This document shows positions 14,632 to 25,660 of a DNA stretch of 64,000 bases, one piece after another. Origin of the DNA: Streptomyces spirodelae (GTDB taxonomy: Bacteria; Actinomycetota; Actinomycetes; Streptomycetales; Streptomycetaceae); assembly GCF_017676385.1 (NCBI RefSeq), contig NZ_JAFFZN010000033.1:1-64000 (forward strand), given 5' to 3'. The translations under genes and the position numbers were made by a program. Position 1 is the stretch's first letter. Each line of letters begins with the position of its first letter. Under the pieces are notes generated by a model. The model was given only the letters and a program-made list of their open reading frames with translations. It was not told where the DNA came from and ran no database searches.

Positions 14632-14636
14632 AGAGA

Positions 14637-14667
14637 GAAACCCCCAGGCCGAAGGCCCGGGGGTTCG
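14637..14667 (+). terminator. Hairpin after att copy 2
   Basis: GAAACCCCCAGGCC pairs with GGCCCGGGGGTTC (one mismatch) around a GAA loop, followed by GTTCATT. It sits behind the antitoxin gene stop (14696, leftward) and the att copy, so it may terminate the toxin-antitoxin transcript. Confidence 0.65.
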
Positions 14668-14695
14668 TTCATTGTCGAGCAGCGACATGCACCGC

Positions 14696-15022
14696 TCAGG
14701 CCGCATACGGGGTGAAGGTTACCCGGGAGTCCTCCGCTGTGAGCGCAACGTTCAGCGAGCCGTCCAGGGCCTTGGCAAGGCGACGCAGCAGAGGAAGCGT
14801 CGGGACGGTGTCTCCACCCTCGATGCGCGAGATCTGCGGTTGCGTCATCTCCGCACGATCGGCCAGTTCGGTCTGAGACAGGCCGAGTTCGACGCGGCGG
14901 TCGTAAATGGCCTGTCCGAGGTCACCGGCGAGACGTGCGTCGATGTACTCCTGGTCGTACTCCACAGCTTCACCGAGAAGCTGCTTGGTACGACGCGTCT
15001 TCCACTGGTTGTGGTTCATCAC
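14696..15022 (-). CDS. XRE-family antitoxin (HigA-like)
   Basis: This 108-residue protein has a helical N-terminus (RTKQLLGEAVEYDQEYIDAR) and an XRE helix-turn-helix, LGLSQTELADRAEMTQPQIS RIE (about residues 47-69). It ends in a short strand (SLNVALTAEDSRVTF). It matches antitoxins paired with Gp49/HigB-type toxins. Its start overlaps the toxin stop (ATGA), giving toxin-first order as in hig operons. It would bind the toxin and repress the operon promoter near 15420. The gene looks intact although the toxin is not. Confidence 0.88.
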   Translation of the reverse strand: MMNHNQWKTRRTKQLLGEAVEYDQEYIDARLAGDLGQAIYDRRVELGLSQTELADRAEMTQPQISRIEGGDTVPTLPLLRRLAKALDGSLNVALTAEDSRVTFTPYAA

Positions 15023-15416
15023 GCCTCCCTGACTCGGTCGAAGGTGTGCTGGGCCGGGCCGTGCTCGGCCTCGCAGGCTTTCTGCGCCTGATGGGCCCGC
15101 TCGATCTCGGCAGTCTCATGCATTCTGGTCTTGCGGAAGACGGTCAGCAGCACGATCCGACGGCCCAGGGCGAGCCAGTAGGGGATACGGACGGCATCCC
15201 CGTCGAGCGCCAGCCGCAGCTCACGCTGCTTGCCGCCCAGATGGCGCGAATACGGCTCGCCGAGTGTCGTGGGCTCGGCCAGTAGACGGTCCGCCTTGTC
15301 CTCCACGCGGCGATAGAGGCGGAAGGGCAGCAAATCGAGCCAGTCCGCACCTCGGGCTCTACCTCGATCACATACTGCCCATCCATGCTCTCAACGATAT
15401 ATGCGTTAGATTGCAT
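15019..15416 (-). pseudogene. Gp49/HigB-like toxin with a one-base frameshift
   Basis: The N-terminal part, MDGQYVIEVEPEVR (from ATG 15386, or ATG 15416), lies in one frame. The rest, DWLDLLPFRLYRRVEDKADR and onward to KTRMHETAEIERA, lies in another. The frames join near 15345-15347, where CCGC appears in place of an expected CCCGC. The joined sequence matches phage-derived Gp49-like RelE/HigB toxins (mRNA interferases) from start to end. Loss of one base therefore inactivates the toxin, unless it is a sequencing error. The AT-rich segment upstream (ATATATGCGTTAGATTGC on the + strand, 15399-15415) probably holds the promoter. Confidence 0.8.
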
Positions 15417-15766
15417 ACCGCAAGCTCACGCAAGGGGCCATGGGAGGTCAGCGGCCACTGGCTGCTGCCAAGTACCGGCTAAAGCAGCACGGGCACGTAC
15501 CACGACATCGCCCGGCGGGGCGCTCTGCGCCACCCCCGGAGGGGGCACCCAGTCCATCTGACGCCAAGTCAGCCGAAGCCATACCTGCAACCGCGACCAG
15601 GGCACGTGGGAACGCGGAGCTCAGCACCGTCGGCCGCCGTGCCCGATGCGTGCCCGTCAGGGCGGCGATTCACGGTCAACAGCGGCTCTCCAGGACCTGC
15701 CCGGCAATGGCCAGGGAGCCACGTCTCAACAGGTCAGCACCTGGTTCCCCGCTTGACCTCCGGTAC
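15417..15766. other. Gene-free stretch with arm-site pair
   Basis: I find no gene. CGTGCC occurs at 15638 and 15649, 11 bp apart, and is followed by GTCAG and later GGTCAAC, as on the right side of the AICE. This is probably the right arm of the remnant element. Confidence 0.45.
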
Positions 15767-15809
15767 TTCCCAAGCTCAGAGCGGGGGTTCGATTCCCGTC
15801 GCCCGCTCC
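15767..15809 (+). repeat. Third att copy (one mismatch)
   Basis: The tRNA 3' half is present again with G for C after AGAGCG. It is followed by C rather than CCA. Confidence 0.9.
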
Positions 15810-16168
15810 GACGACTCAGGCCCAGGACAGGGACGTGATCCCCAGCCTGGGCCCTTGTATTGTCCAGACCTTCGAAGCGAATTGCACCAGATCCGCGTCA
15901 GAAGGCTCCCCGTCGCCCTTCTCGGCGGCTCCCTCGCCTTCGCCGGCCCCGAAGACCGCACCGTCTACAGCCACGCGATGAACCACCTTGGCGGCGCCCC
16001 AACGACGTCCGTGCAACCTCACTGGGCGACGCAGTGGGCAAGTAGTCGGCATCGCCCTGTTGCCCCGTGCAACCGGAAAGGAGTGGAGCGAGCGAGGCAA
16101 CGTGATCTCCCCATGCCGCTGCGGCGGTCTGCGCTGGACGAAGGTCGCCCATACCCGTCAGTTGCCGC
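15810..16168. other. Gene-free stretch; decayed left arm of a further element
   Basis: The sequence right of att copy 3 resembles that right of the tRNA (2700-2790): a hairpin (GCCCAGG 15820-15826 with CCTGGGC 15846-15852), TTGTCCAGACC, then a degraded arm pair TGCACC/CGCGTC again 11 bp apart (15883/15894). I read this as the leftover left end, including an integrase 3' stub, of a third element. No gene is supported in the rest. Confidence 0.45.
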
Positions 16169-17008
16169 CTATCCGGGGTTCCAGGCTCCTGTGGCAGCGG
16201 TTTCTCGTACGTAGTCGGCGAAGTCCCGCGGCTCGCGGCCCAGGGCTTGCTGCACGCCGTCGGCGAGGTGGGACCTGCGGCCGTCGAAGACCTCCGCCAT
16301 GAGGTCTGCCAGCTGGGCGGCGAATGGGGCGGGCGTGCCCTGGTCGATCAGAGTGGCGATGAACCGCTCGGTGGTGACGGGCATGTAATCGATCTCGCGG
16401 TTGGTCTCGTTCGCGATCTCCGCGACCGCGTCCGCGAAGGTCATCAGCCGCGGACCGGTCACGTCGTAGGTGCGGCTGGTGTGACCGGGTTCCGTCAGAG
16501 CCGCGACTGCGACGTCGGCGATGTCCTCGGCGTCGGTAAAGGGCTCCGTCACGCCTCCGACCGGCAGCGCCACCAAGCCTGCTCGGATCGCTCCGGCGAT
16601 CACGTCCTCGCTGAAGTTCTGTGTGATGAAGCCCGTGCGGATGACGGTCCACTCGGTGCCGGACTGCTGCACGGCCTGCTCACAGCGCACGGCCTCCTCC
16701 GCGCCGCGATCCGCCACCAGTACGAGGTGCTGCACGCCGCTGCGGGCCGCCAAGGAGGAGAACGAACGGACTGCGGCTGCGGCGCCCGGGAATGCCGCGT
16801 CCGGGATGTAGGCCACGTAGACGGATCGGACTCCGCGCAGGGCGGGCGCCCATGTGGCCTGGTCCCGCCAATCGAAGGGTGGTTCACCCTTTCGGGAACC
16901 GATTCTCACCGGCCACCCGCGTGCTCGGAGTCGGGATACGATCCGGCGCCCGGTCTTGCCGGTTCCGGCAAGGACCAGGGTGAGTTGGTCTTCCATTGGC
17001 TTCTTCAT
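16169..17008 (-). CDS. NmrA-family NAD(P)-binding protein
   Basis: This 279-residue atypical short-chain dehydrogenase starts LTLVLAGTGKTGRRIVSRLR, a Rossmann glycine motif (GTGKTGR). It lacks a standard YxxxK catalytic pair, as do NmrA/HSCARG and NAD(P)H:quinone oxidoreductase-like proteins. It continues with EWTVIRTGFITQNFSEDVIA and AEDIADVAVAALTEPGHTSR. It probably senses or uses NAD(P)H. ATG 17008 (MKKPMEDQ) or ATG 16996 are both possible. The AraC-type gene at 17090 is divergent with an 81-bp shared promoter region and probably controls it; this pairing is common in actinomycetes. Confidence 0.88.
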   Translation of the reverse strand: MKKPMEDQLTLVLAGTGKTGRRIVSRLRARGWPVRIGSRKGEPPFDWRDQATWAPALRGVRSVYVAYIPDAAFPGAAAAVRSFSSLAARSGVQHLVLVADRGAEEAVRCEQAVQQSGTEWTVIRTGFITQNFSEDVIAGAIRAGLVALPVGGVTEPFTDAEDIADVAVAALTEPGHTSRTYDVTGPRLMTFADAVAEIANETNREIDYMPVTTERFIATLIDQGTPAPFAAQLADLMAEVFDGRRSHLADGVQQALGREPRDFADYVRETAATGAWNPG

Positions 17009-17089
17009 GCTGCCAGTCAACGACTTGACGCGTGGGTGGGCCATCGTTGAGAAACGCGTGTTCGTGCTCGTGCGTCTAAGCTGCTGTCC

Positions 17090-18028
17090 ATGGACCCGCT
17101 GGCGAGCCTCCTTGACGGTCTGAGAGCCAGGGGAGCCTTCGTGCAGCGGTCCATCCTCGATCCGCCGTGGTCGGTTCGGGTCCAGGACGGGGCGCTGGTG
17201 TGTGTCGTGACGGTCGTGCGGGGTGCGGCATGGGCGATTCCGCACCGCGGCGAGGCGGTGCGGCTCGGCCGTGGCGACGTTGCGGTGATGAGAGGGCCGG
17301 AGCCCTATACGTTCGCCGATCATCCCCAGTCACCGGTCCAGGTCGTCATCCACCCCGGCAGACGGCGCACCACCCCGGGCGGGGCAGCATTGCGCCAGGA
17401 CATGGAACTGGGGCTGCGGACCTGGGGCACCAGCCCGAGCGGCTCGACGACCCTGGTGATCGGCAAGTACCAAAGGCCCGACGAGGTCGGCTGGGGGCTG
17501 CTTCGGGTGCTGCCCCCGCTGTTGGTTCTCAACGCTGATGCCTGGCACTCGGCCTCACTGGGGGAGGTGCTCGCCCACGAGGTCGCCCGGCAGGGCCCCG
17601 GACAGGACGCGGTGCTGGACCGGCTGGTGGATCTGCTTCTCGCCGACGTTCTGCGGACATGGTTCGCGCGTCCGGGCGAGGACCCCCCAGTCTGGTACTG
17701 GGCCCACAGCGACCCGGTGATCGGCCCCGCTCTTGTACTCCTGCACTCCGACCCGGCCCGGCCGTGGACCGTCGGTGCTCTGGCGGCCGAGGTCGGGGTC
17801 TCCCGGGCAGCGCTCGCCCGCCGGTTCATCGACCTGGTGGGTGAGCCGCCGATGAAGCATCTCACCAGCTGGCGCATGAGCATTGCGGCTCGCCTCCTCC
17901 GGGAGCCGGGTGGAAACACCCTTGAGAGTGTGGCCAGGCAGGTGGGCTACGGGAGCGCCTCCGCATTCAGCACGGCGTTCAAACGCGTGCACGGCATCAG
18001 CCCGCAGCAGTACCGCACCGGGGACTGA
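17090..18028 (+). CDS. AraC-family transcriptional regulator
   Basis: This 312-residue regulator has an N-terminal cupin-type sensor of the cupin_6 kind (ALVCVVTVVRGAAWAIPHRG, then DVAVMRGPEPYTFADHP). The C-terminal AraC domain carries two helix-turn-helix units (LAAEVGVSRAALARRFIDLV and LESVARQVGYGSASAFSTAF) and ends KRVHGISPQQYR. Proteins of this type usually regulate a divergent oxidoreductase gene, here the NmrA-like gene. The effector is unknown. Confidence 0.93.
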   Translation: MDPLASLLDGLRARGAFVQRSILDPPWSVRVQDGALVCVVTVVRGAAWAIPHRGEAVRLGRGDVAVMRGPEPYTFADHPQSPVQVVIHPGRRRTTPGGAALRQDMELGLRTWGTSPSGSTTLVIGKYQRPDEVGWGLLRVLPPLLVLNADAWHSASLGEVLAHEVARQGPGQDAVLDRLVDLLLADVLRTWFARPGEDPPVWYWAHSDPVIGPALVLLHSDPARPWTVGALAAEVGVSRAALARRFIDLVGEPPMKHLTSWRMSIAARLLREPGGNTLESVARQVGYGSASAFSTAFKRVHGISPQQYRTGD

Positions 18029-18199
18029 CCAGCACTGATGAGGCTGAATGCCATGGCTGGGTGAGAATCCGGTTCGCCGCTTCCTCCTGCAGGCCGTGCT
18101 CACACACCCTGCGGGAGGAACCTTGTCGACCTCTCCAGCCTGAGAAACCGCTGTCTTCCCAGTTGTGATCGCCTAGTTCCGCAGGTCAGGTGTAAGGCC

Positions 18200-18468
18200 G
18201 GCTCTTCAGAAACGAAGGGATGGCACGTCGTGTCGTTTCTTCTGTGGAGGTACTGGGTGGGTGCCGTCGGTGAGGGGGTTTGGTCGAGGAGCGGGAGCCG
18301 GTCGTCGCCCGGAAGCGGGTGGAATCGCTGCGGGATGAGGTGGACCGGCTCGTGGCCGAGTCGTGCGAGGTCGGGGCCGCGCAAAACCGCCTGGTGATCG
18401 CGAAGGAGACGGTGAGCCAGGTGCTGTCGGAGTCGGGTCGGCCTGCTGTCGCTCAAAATCGGCTGTAC
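18200..18468 (+). pseudogene. Relic of a transposase N-terminus
   Basis: One frame reads VARKRVESLRDEVDRLVAES then CEVGAAQNRLVIAKETVSQVL. This resembles the coiled N-terminal segment of some actinobacterial transposases, but no catalytic domain follows and no start codon or inverted repeats are visible. The frame runs straight into an unrelated enzyme fragment. The assignment is tentative. Confidence 0.4.
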
Positions 18469-18735
18469 ATGTCGATGTCGCTCGACGGATACGTCGCCGG
18501 CCCGGACGATCGGCCAGGACAGGGGCTCGGACGCGACGGCGGACGGCTTTTCAACTGGTCGACGATCGGGAGTCCGACGGTCCGAGCGGCCAGGTCTTCC
18601 GCGAAGCGATGGCGACCGGCGCGGTGATCTACGGCCGTCGGACATTCGAACTCGACCTCGTTCGACGGCTCGACGGCTCGACGATCGAGACGTCACACAC
18701 CTTCGCTGCCGGGTGCGCCGACCCGGGGTGGCCAC
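18469..18735 (+). pseudogene. Frameshifted, truncated RibD/DHFR-like reductase
   Basis: From ATG 18469 the product begins MSMSLDGYVAGPDDRPGQGL, the typical start of the dihydrofolate reductase-like family. After RLFNW the frame is lost (near 18558), and it resumes in another frame as VDDRESDGPSGQVFREAMAT then GAVIYGRRTFEL. Beyond that the similarity ends. The gene is frameshifted and lacks its C-terminal half. Confidence 0.75.
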
Positions 18736-18800
18736 ATGAAGACGCTCTTCGTCGCCTATCGCCTCACCGGCCTGGACCGCACGCGAAGAGTTACGGCCGA
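18736..18800 (+). pseudogene. Fragment of a VOC/glyoxalase-family gene
   Basis: MKTLFVAYRLTGLDR matches the N-terminus of VOC-superfamily proteins in streptomycetes (usually ...YRVTDLDRSLxFY). The match stops after about 15 residues, so only a stub remains. Confidence 0.45.
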
Positions 18801-18805
18801 TGCGT

Positions 18806-19291
18806 TCAGGGCTCGGAAGGTGGGTCGCCTGAGCGGTCCGAGGTCGGCCAGACATAAGGCAGGTCATTCGGCACGTCGGGGAAGAGCGGCGCGTAGATGT
18901 CCGGGTCCTTGCGTACCAGCGCTGAGCGGTGACTGCGGTGGAAGGCATCGTCGCCGAGCCATGGCGGCAGTTCCCCGGCGGCCGCCAGTTGTGCCTGGTG
19001 ACGCACGGACGTACCGGGACGGAAGACGCGGAGGTCGGAAACCAGTGTGGGCGCACAGCGGTCCTGGTGGCCCTGTTCACGCCACAAGTTGCAGACTTCC
19101 AGGCCGTATCGGACCAGCGCTTCCTCATAGCCCGTCCACATCCGCACGGCTGGGTGGTGGCGCCAGCCGTAGCCAGGCACGGTGAGACCACGCAGGACCT
19201 GCAAGGCTTCGACCCGCTGTTTTCCGAGTCGTCGACGGTCCAGAACCATGGCCGAGGACCTGAAGTCGGCGAAGGGCAGGAAAGTCTGCAT
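18806..19291 (-). CDS. MSMEG_6728-type conserved protein, pyrimidine-dimer glycosylase-like fold
   Basis: This 161-residue protein begins MQTFLPFADFRSSAMVLDRR, then RLGKQRVEALQVLRGL and GWRHHPAVRMWTGYEEALVR. This pattern is that of the MSMEG_6728 family and of a pyrimidine dimer DNA glycosylase-related domain (MQTFLPxxDFxxSAxxLDxxRLGKQRVE). The activity is unproven; DNA repair is possible. ATG 19291 is the family start, and the frame upstream of it is spurious. It is isolated between relics and the guanine deaminase gene. Confidence 0.85.
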   Translation of the reverse strand: MQTFLPFADFRSSAMVLDRRRLGKQRVEALQVLRGLTVPGYGWRHHPAVRMWTGYEEALVRYGLEVCNLWREQGHQDRCAPTLVSDLRVFRPGTSVRHQAQLAAAGELPPWLGDDAFHRSHRSALVRKDPDIYAPLFPDVPNDLPYVWPTSDRSGDPPSEP

Positions 19292-19561
19292 GCCGTCACC
19301 CCTGCCGTCACCCCTGCCAGGCAGGGATCTCCTCGTAGGGAAGGAGCGCCTGCCGGTGCGAAATGGAGCCAGTCGTCGGCCTCCTCCCAGGACTACCACG
19401 CCCGACGGAGACCCGCACCACCAGGCCGACCGACAGGAGGAAGCCGCCCCCACGGACGGCGTCCACGAAGTCCGTGAGGGTGGGGCAGTCGTTGCTGATT
19501 CGGCTTGCTGCCCGGTGGTGCCCGCCCCGGCGGGCACCACCACCCGGTGGATCGAGCCAGG

Positions 19562-20065
19562 TCAGTAGTCGATGCGGTCGGACTTGGCGACCCAGGCGTT
19601 GAACGGCGCTGTGCGGTTGGGGAGGTCCAGCTGTTCGACCTGCATCGGCCACAGCGAGGAGGGCTTCTTCTCGAACAGGTCGTAGAACTTGCGGTCGTCG
19701 AACCCGGCCACCGCGGCGTCGTGTCGGTCGGCGGCGAAGACGAGCCGGTCGATGCGCGCCCACAGGGAGGTGGCCAGGCACATCGGGCACGGCTCGCAGG
19801 AGGTGATCAGGGTGCAGCCGTCGAGGGCGAAGGTGCCCAGTTCCTTGCAGGCGGCGCGGATCGCGTTGACCTCGGCGTGGGCGCTGGGGTCCAGGGTCGC
19901 GGTGACCTGATTGTGCGCGTCGGCGACGACCTGACCGTCCTTGGCGACCAGGGCGCCGAAGGGGCCGCCGCCGCTGGTGGCGCTGGTGGTGGCCAGCGTG
20001 ATGGCCTGCTCCATCCAGGCGCGCTCGGACTCGTGGAGGCTGGTTTCCTGGGTGCTGGTGGTCAT
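19562..20065 (-). CDS. guaD: Guanine deaminase-like nucleoside deaminase
   Basis: This 167-residue zinc deaminase has the cytidine deaminase-like signature HAEVNAIRAACKELG and TSCEPCPMCLATSLWARIDR. The proton-shuttling Glu follows the zinc His, with the Cys pair PCPMC. C-terminal LDLPNRTAPFNAW fits bacterial GuaD (guanine to xanthine) more than tRNA adenosine deaminase. Its place downstream of xdhABC supports this: guanine to xanthine to urate. ATG 20065 has an AAGGAG ribosome site. Confidence 0.87.
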   Translation of the reverse strand: MTTSTQETSLHESERAWMEQAITLATTSATSGGGPFGALVAKDGQVVADAHNQVTATLDPSAHAEVNAIRAACKELGTFALDGCTLITSCEPCPMCLATSLWARIDRLVFAADRHDAAVAGFDDRKFYDLFEKKPSSLWPMQVEQLDLPNRTAPFNAWVAKSDRIDY

Positions 20066-20138
20066 GGGTGCTCCTTCTCGGTGCGGGGGGGGGAGGGGGA
20101 AGGGTGCGAGGGCCGGGCGGTGAGGGGGGCCGCGCCGT

Positions 20139-20949
20139 TCAGTGGCGGGTCTGTTCGAAGGTCCGCAGCAGGTCAGCCGCGACGCTCACCGCGATCGTGG
20201 CGGGTTCCTTACCGGTGATCTCGGGCATGCCGATCGGGGTCTTGATCCGGTCGATGGTGGTGTCGTCGTGGCCGCCCTCCGTCGCCAGGCGCTTGCGGAA
20301 CCGCGCCCATTTGGCGGCGGAGCCGATCAGTCCGATCGAGCCGAGACCGGGGGTGCGCAGGGCGGCGTCGCACAGCGCGGCGTCCTCGGCGTGATCGTGG
20401 GTCATGATCAGGACATGGGTGCCGGGGGCGAGCCCCGCCAGCGCTTCCTCCGGAAGCAGCGGTGTGTGGTGCAGGTGGATCTGCGCCACCGCGTCCGCGA
20501 GCACGCCGAGCCGTTCGTCGGTGAGCATCTCGGTACGGCTGTCGATCAGATGCAGATCGAGGTTGTGCCGGGCCAGGATGCGGGCCAGCTCGAAGCCGAC
20601 GTGCCCGACCCCGAAGAGGGCCACCGCCGGGACCACCGGCAGCGGTTCGAGCAGAACGCTGACGGCTCCGCCGCAGCACTGCACCCCGTGCCTGCTGGTG
20701 ACCTTGTCGTTGAGGGCGAAGTCCATCAGCTCGGGCTCCGGCTCCGTCGTGCCGAGCAGCTCCCGGGCCCGGTCGATCGCGACGGCCTCGATGTTGCCGC
20801 CGCCGATCGAACCCCACGTCTCGGACCGGCCCACGACGAGTTTGGCACCGGCCTTGCGGGGGGCGTGGCCGCGTACGGTCGCGACGGTCGCGAGCACGCC
20901 GGGTTCCCGGCGGGCCCGCAACCGCGCGACCGCGGCCACCCAGGCCATG

Positions 20950-20957
<8 letters not shown>
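20139..20957 (-). CDS. xdhC: XdhC-family molybdenum cofactor insertion chaperone
   Basis: This 272-residue protein has the XdhC/CoxI N-terminal domain (VLATVATVRGHAPRKAGAKL, then WGSIGGGNIEAVAIDRAREL) and a Rossmann-like C-terminal domain (VALFGVGHVGFELARILARH, IGLIGSAAKWARFRKRL). Such proteins bind the molybdenum cofactor, guide its sulfuration and load the large subunit. The conserved pair after QCCGG fits. Its start overlaps xdhB by 8 bp, so it is made together with the enzyme. Confidence 0.93.
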
Positions 20958-23336
<2,379 letters not shown>

Positions 23337-23340
<4 letters not shown>

Positions 23341-25079
23341 GACGGCACCGCCTCGGTGGTCTGCGCGTACAGCTTCAGCAGGCTCTGGCCGAGCATCGCG
23401 GAACGGTAGTCGGCGCTGGCACGGTGATCGTTCATCGGTGTGCCCTGGGCCTTCAGCACCTCGGCGGCGGCCTCGACGGTCTCCGCCGCCCACGGCTCGC
23501 CCTCCAGTGCCGCCTCGGCGGCGAGGGCGCGGATCGGGGTGGCGGCCACGCCGCCCAGGCCGATACGGGCCTTGCGGACGATCCCGTCCACGATGTCGAA
23601 GGCGTATGCGACCGCCACGCTGGAGATGTCGTCGAAGCGCCGCTTGGCGATCTTGTGGAAGCCGACGACCGGCGACAGCGGCAGCGGGATACGAACCGAG
23701 CGGATCAGCTCGCCGGGGCGGCGCACGCTCTGCCGGTAGCCGGTGAAGTAGTCCGCCAGCGGGACCTCGCGCTCGCCGTCCGCGTCGGCGAGCACCACGG
23801 ACGCCTCCAGCGCGAGCAGCACCGGCGGGCTGTCACCGATGGGGGATCCGGTGCCCAGGTTGCCGCCGAGGGTCGCGCTGTTGCGGATGAGCCGCGAGGC
23901 GAACTGCGGGAAGAGCTCGGCCAGGAGCGGGACCTGTCCGTCGAGGCGGCGTTCGATCTCGGTGAGCGTCAGCGCGGCGCCGATCTCGATGACGTCGGAG
24001 TGGATGGCAGTGGGGCCGGTGGCCTTGGGGGTGGCACCCGGACCGGTGGCAGTGGGGCCGATGGCAGTGGGGCCGATGGCAGTGGGGCCGATGGCAGTGG
24101 GGCTGGTGGCAGTGGGGCCGGTGCCGGCTGAACCAATGGCATCGGGGCCGACCCGCAGCTCACGCAGTTCGGGCAGCCGGTCGATGGCGACCACGCAGTC
24201 GGCCCGACGCGCGCGGATGTTGACCTCGACGCCCCAGTCGGTGCTTCCGGCGAGGACCACCGCTTCGGGGCGCTCGCGCAGCAGCCGCAGCGCTTCCGCC
24301 AGGGTGCCCGGCCGCAGGAAGGCGCTGTCGTCCCGGGTGTACTCGGTGGCGACCGGCTCGGGCGGCGCCTGCTCGCGACGCTGCGCCAGCGGGTCGTCCT
24401 CGGTCGGCTGCCCGACGGCGAACGCGGCATCGCGGATCGGGCGGTATCCGGTGCAGCGGCACAGGTTTCCGCTCAGCGCGTGCAGGTCGAAGCCGTTGGG
24501 ACCGTGCTCGGCGCCCGGGGCGTGCTCGGCGCCGCTCCGGCGGGGCTCGGAGTCGGAGCCGTTGGCTGTTGTGTGGGTGCCGTTGGCTGTGTGGGTGCCG
24601 TTGGCCGCGTGGGCACCATTGGTCGCAGGTGCGCCATTGGCCGCAGGTGCGCCGCCCGGCGAGCCCGCGTGCGCGCAGCGGTCGGGTCGGTAGTACTCGG
24701 CGGCCATGCTGCAGACGAACCCCGGTGTGCAGTAACCGCATTGGGAGCCGCCGCGGACGGCCATCTCCTCCTGGACCGGGTGCAGCGTGGGCGGCGTGCC
24801 GGGTTCACCCGCGGTGGCGAGACCCTCCGAGGTGACGATCTCCTGGCCGTCGAGGGCCGCGACCGGAGCCAGGCAGGCGTTGACCGCCACCCAGTCGGTC
24901 GGTTTGCTCACCCCGGGCCGGGCCACCAGGATCGAACACGCGCCGCACTCCCCCTCGGCGCAGCCTTCCTTGCTCCCGGTGAGACCACGCTCACGCAGAA
25001 AATCCAGGACCGTGGTGTGGGGTGCGGTCGGGGAAATCGGGGTGACCTTCCCATTGACCGTGATCCGCGCCGCTGTCAT
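23337..25079 (-). CDS. xdhA: Xanthine dehydrogenase, FeS/FAD subunit with two low-complexity insertions
   Basis: This 580-residue subunit carries the electrons. Fe-S ligands are C40, C45, C48, C69, then C114/C117 (CGYCTPGF) and C207/C209 (CRCTGYR). The FAD domain has VVLAGSTDWGVEVN and ATLGGNLGTGSPIGDSPP. Two expansions are odd. Residues 143-175 between the second cluster's Cys pairs repeat NGxHTANGTH-type units. Residues 317-360 in the FAD domain repeat GPTAI five times. Both correspond to tandem DNA repeats, and the second lies near the flavin site. The start ATG follows GAGGATGTGCC. The enzyme family is otherwise normal. Confidence 0.95.
24000..24132. repeat. 15-bp tandem repeat inside xdhA (FAD domain)
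   Basis: Copies of GATGGCAGTGGGGCC and near variants stand head to tail, encoding GPTAI on the minus strand. The unit length is a multiple of three, so copy number changes keep the frame. Confidence 0.9.
24545..24655. repeat. Degenerate tandem repeat inside xdhA (Fe-S domain)
   Basis: Units like GTGGGTGCCGTTGGC alternate and encode an Ala/Asn/Gly/Thr/His-rich linker between the Cys motifs. Confidence 0.8.
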
Positions 25080-25660
25080 GGCACATCCTCATTTCGGTGC
25101 GCGGTCGTCGTGACTATTCCAGTCGCCATTTCGGCACTTTCTCTTTCGGTGGCGCGGCCTGAGAAACCGGAGCGCAATTCGGCAGGCAACGATGTGCAAC
25201 AGGCGGAAAGAATTCGGGATGCGTCGGCGCCGCACTCGGTGCGCCGGAGAGGGGCTGCTCAGCAGCCGTGGGCCACACGCCCCGGAATCCAGGCGGCCCG
25301 CCGAACGAGGCGATGCAGGTCGGAGAAGGTCGACATCCGACTTCGCCTCCTTCCGTCAGATCGCGAGCCGGTGCGTTTGAAGCTAAGTTCCGCAGTTCCC
25401 TCGGTCAAGACCGCGCACCGGAGCCCTGTAATGGTCTATAGGAAGCTATGAAAACGGATCGGGCGCCCGCACAGGCGTTGGCGCATCCTACAAATGCCAG
25501 GGCGGCAGAGCCCTTTCCGACGTCGGCGCCGGCATCCCCCATCCGCCGCGGACGACAGGCAGGCCGTCGCGGACCTGTCGTCAGCCTCCGTTTGCGGATT
25601 CCGGGAGCGGCGTGACGCTGGAAGACGAGACGTGCGGCCGAGGGGGCGCCTGGAGGTGTC
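25080..25660. other. Divergent promoter region between xdhA and the DUF2231 gene
   Basis: No gene is supported in these 581 bases. The part near xdhA is less GC-rich than its surroundings and must hold the xdh promoter. I did not find a convincing operator. Confidence 0.4.

Larger units (their letters stand above)
14590..15809. mobile_element. Remnant or satellite island between att copies 2 and 3
   Basis: This 1.2-kb segment is flanked by two copies of the tRNA-derived repeat and contains only a toxin-antitoxin pair and an arm-site pair (15638/15649). It has no integrase or transfer genes. It looks like a decayed element of the same integration family, or a small passenger mobilised by the neighbour's integrase. 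Confidence 0.65.

Noticed and set aside
19308..19790. 160-codon minus-strand frame upstream of the glycosylase-like gene
   Set aside because: Overlaps the guanine deaminase gene out of frame and shows no family features.
24000..24132. CRISPR-like array in the GGCAGTGGGGCC repeats
   Set aside because: Units stand head to tail without unique spacers and are translated as GPTAI repeats in XdhA.
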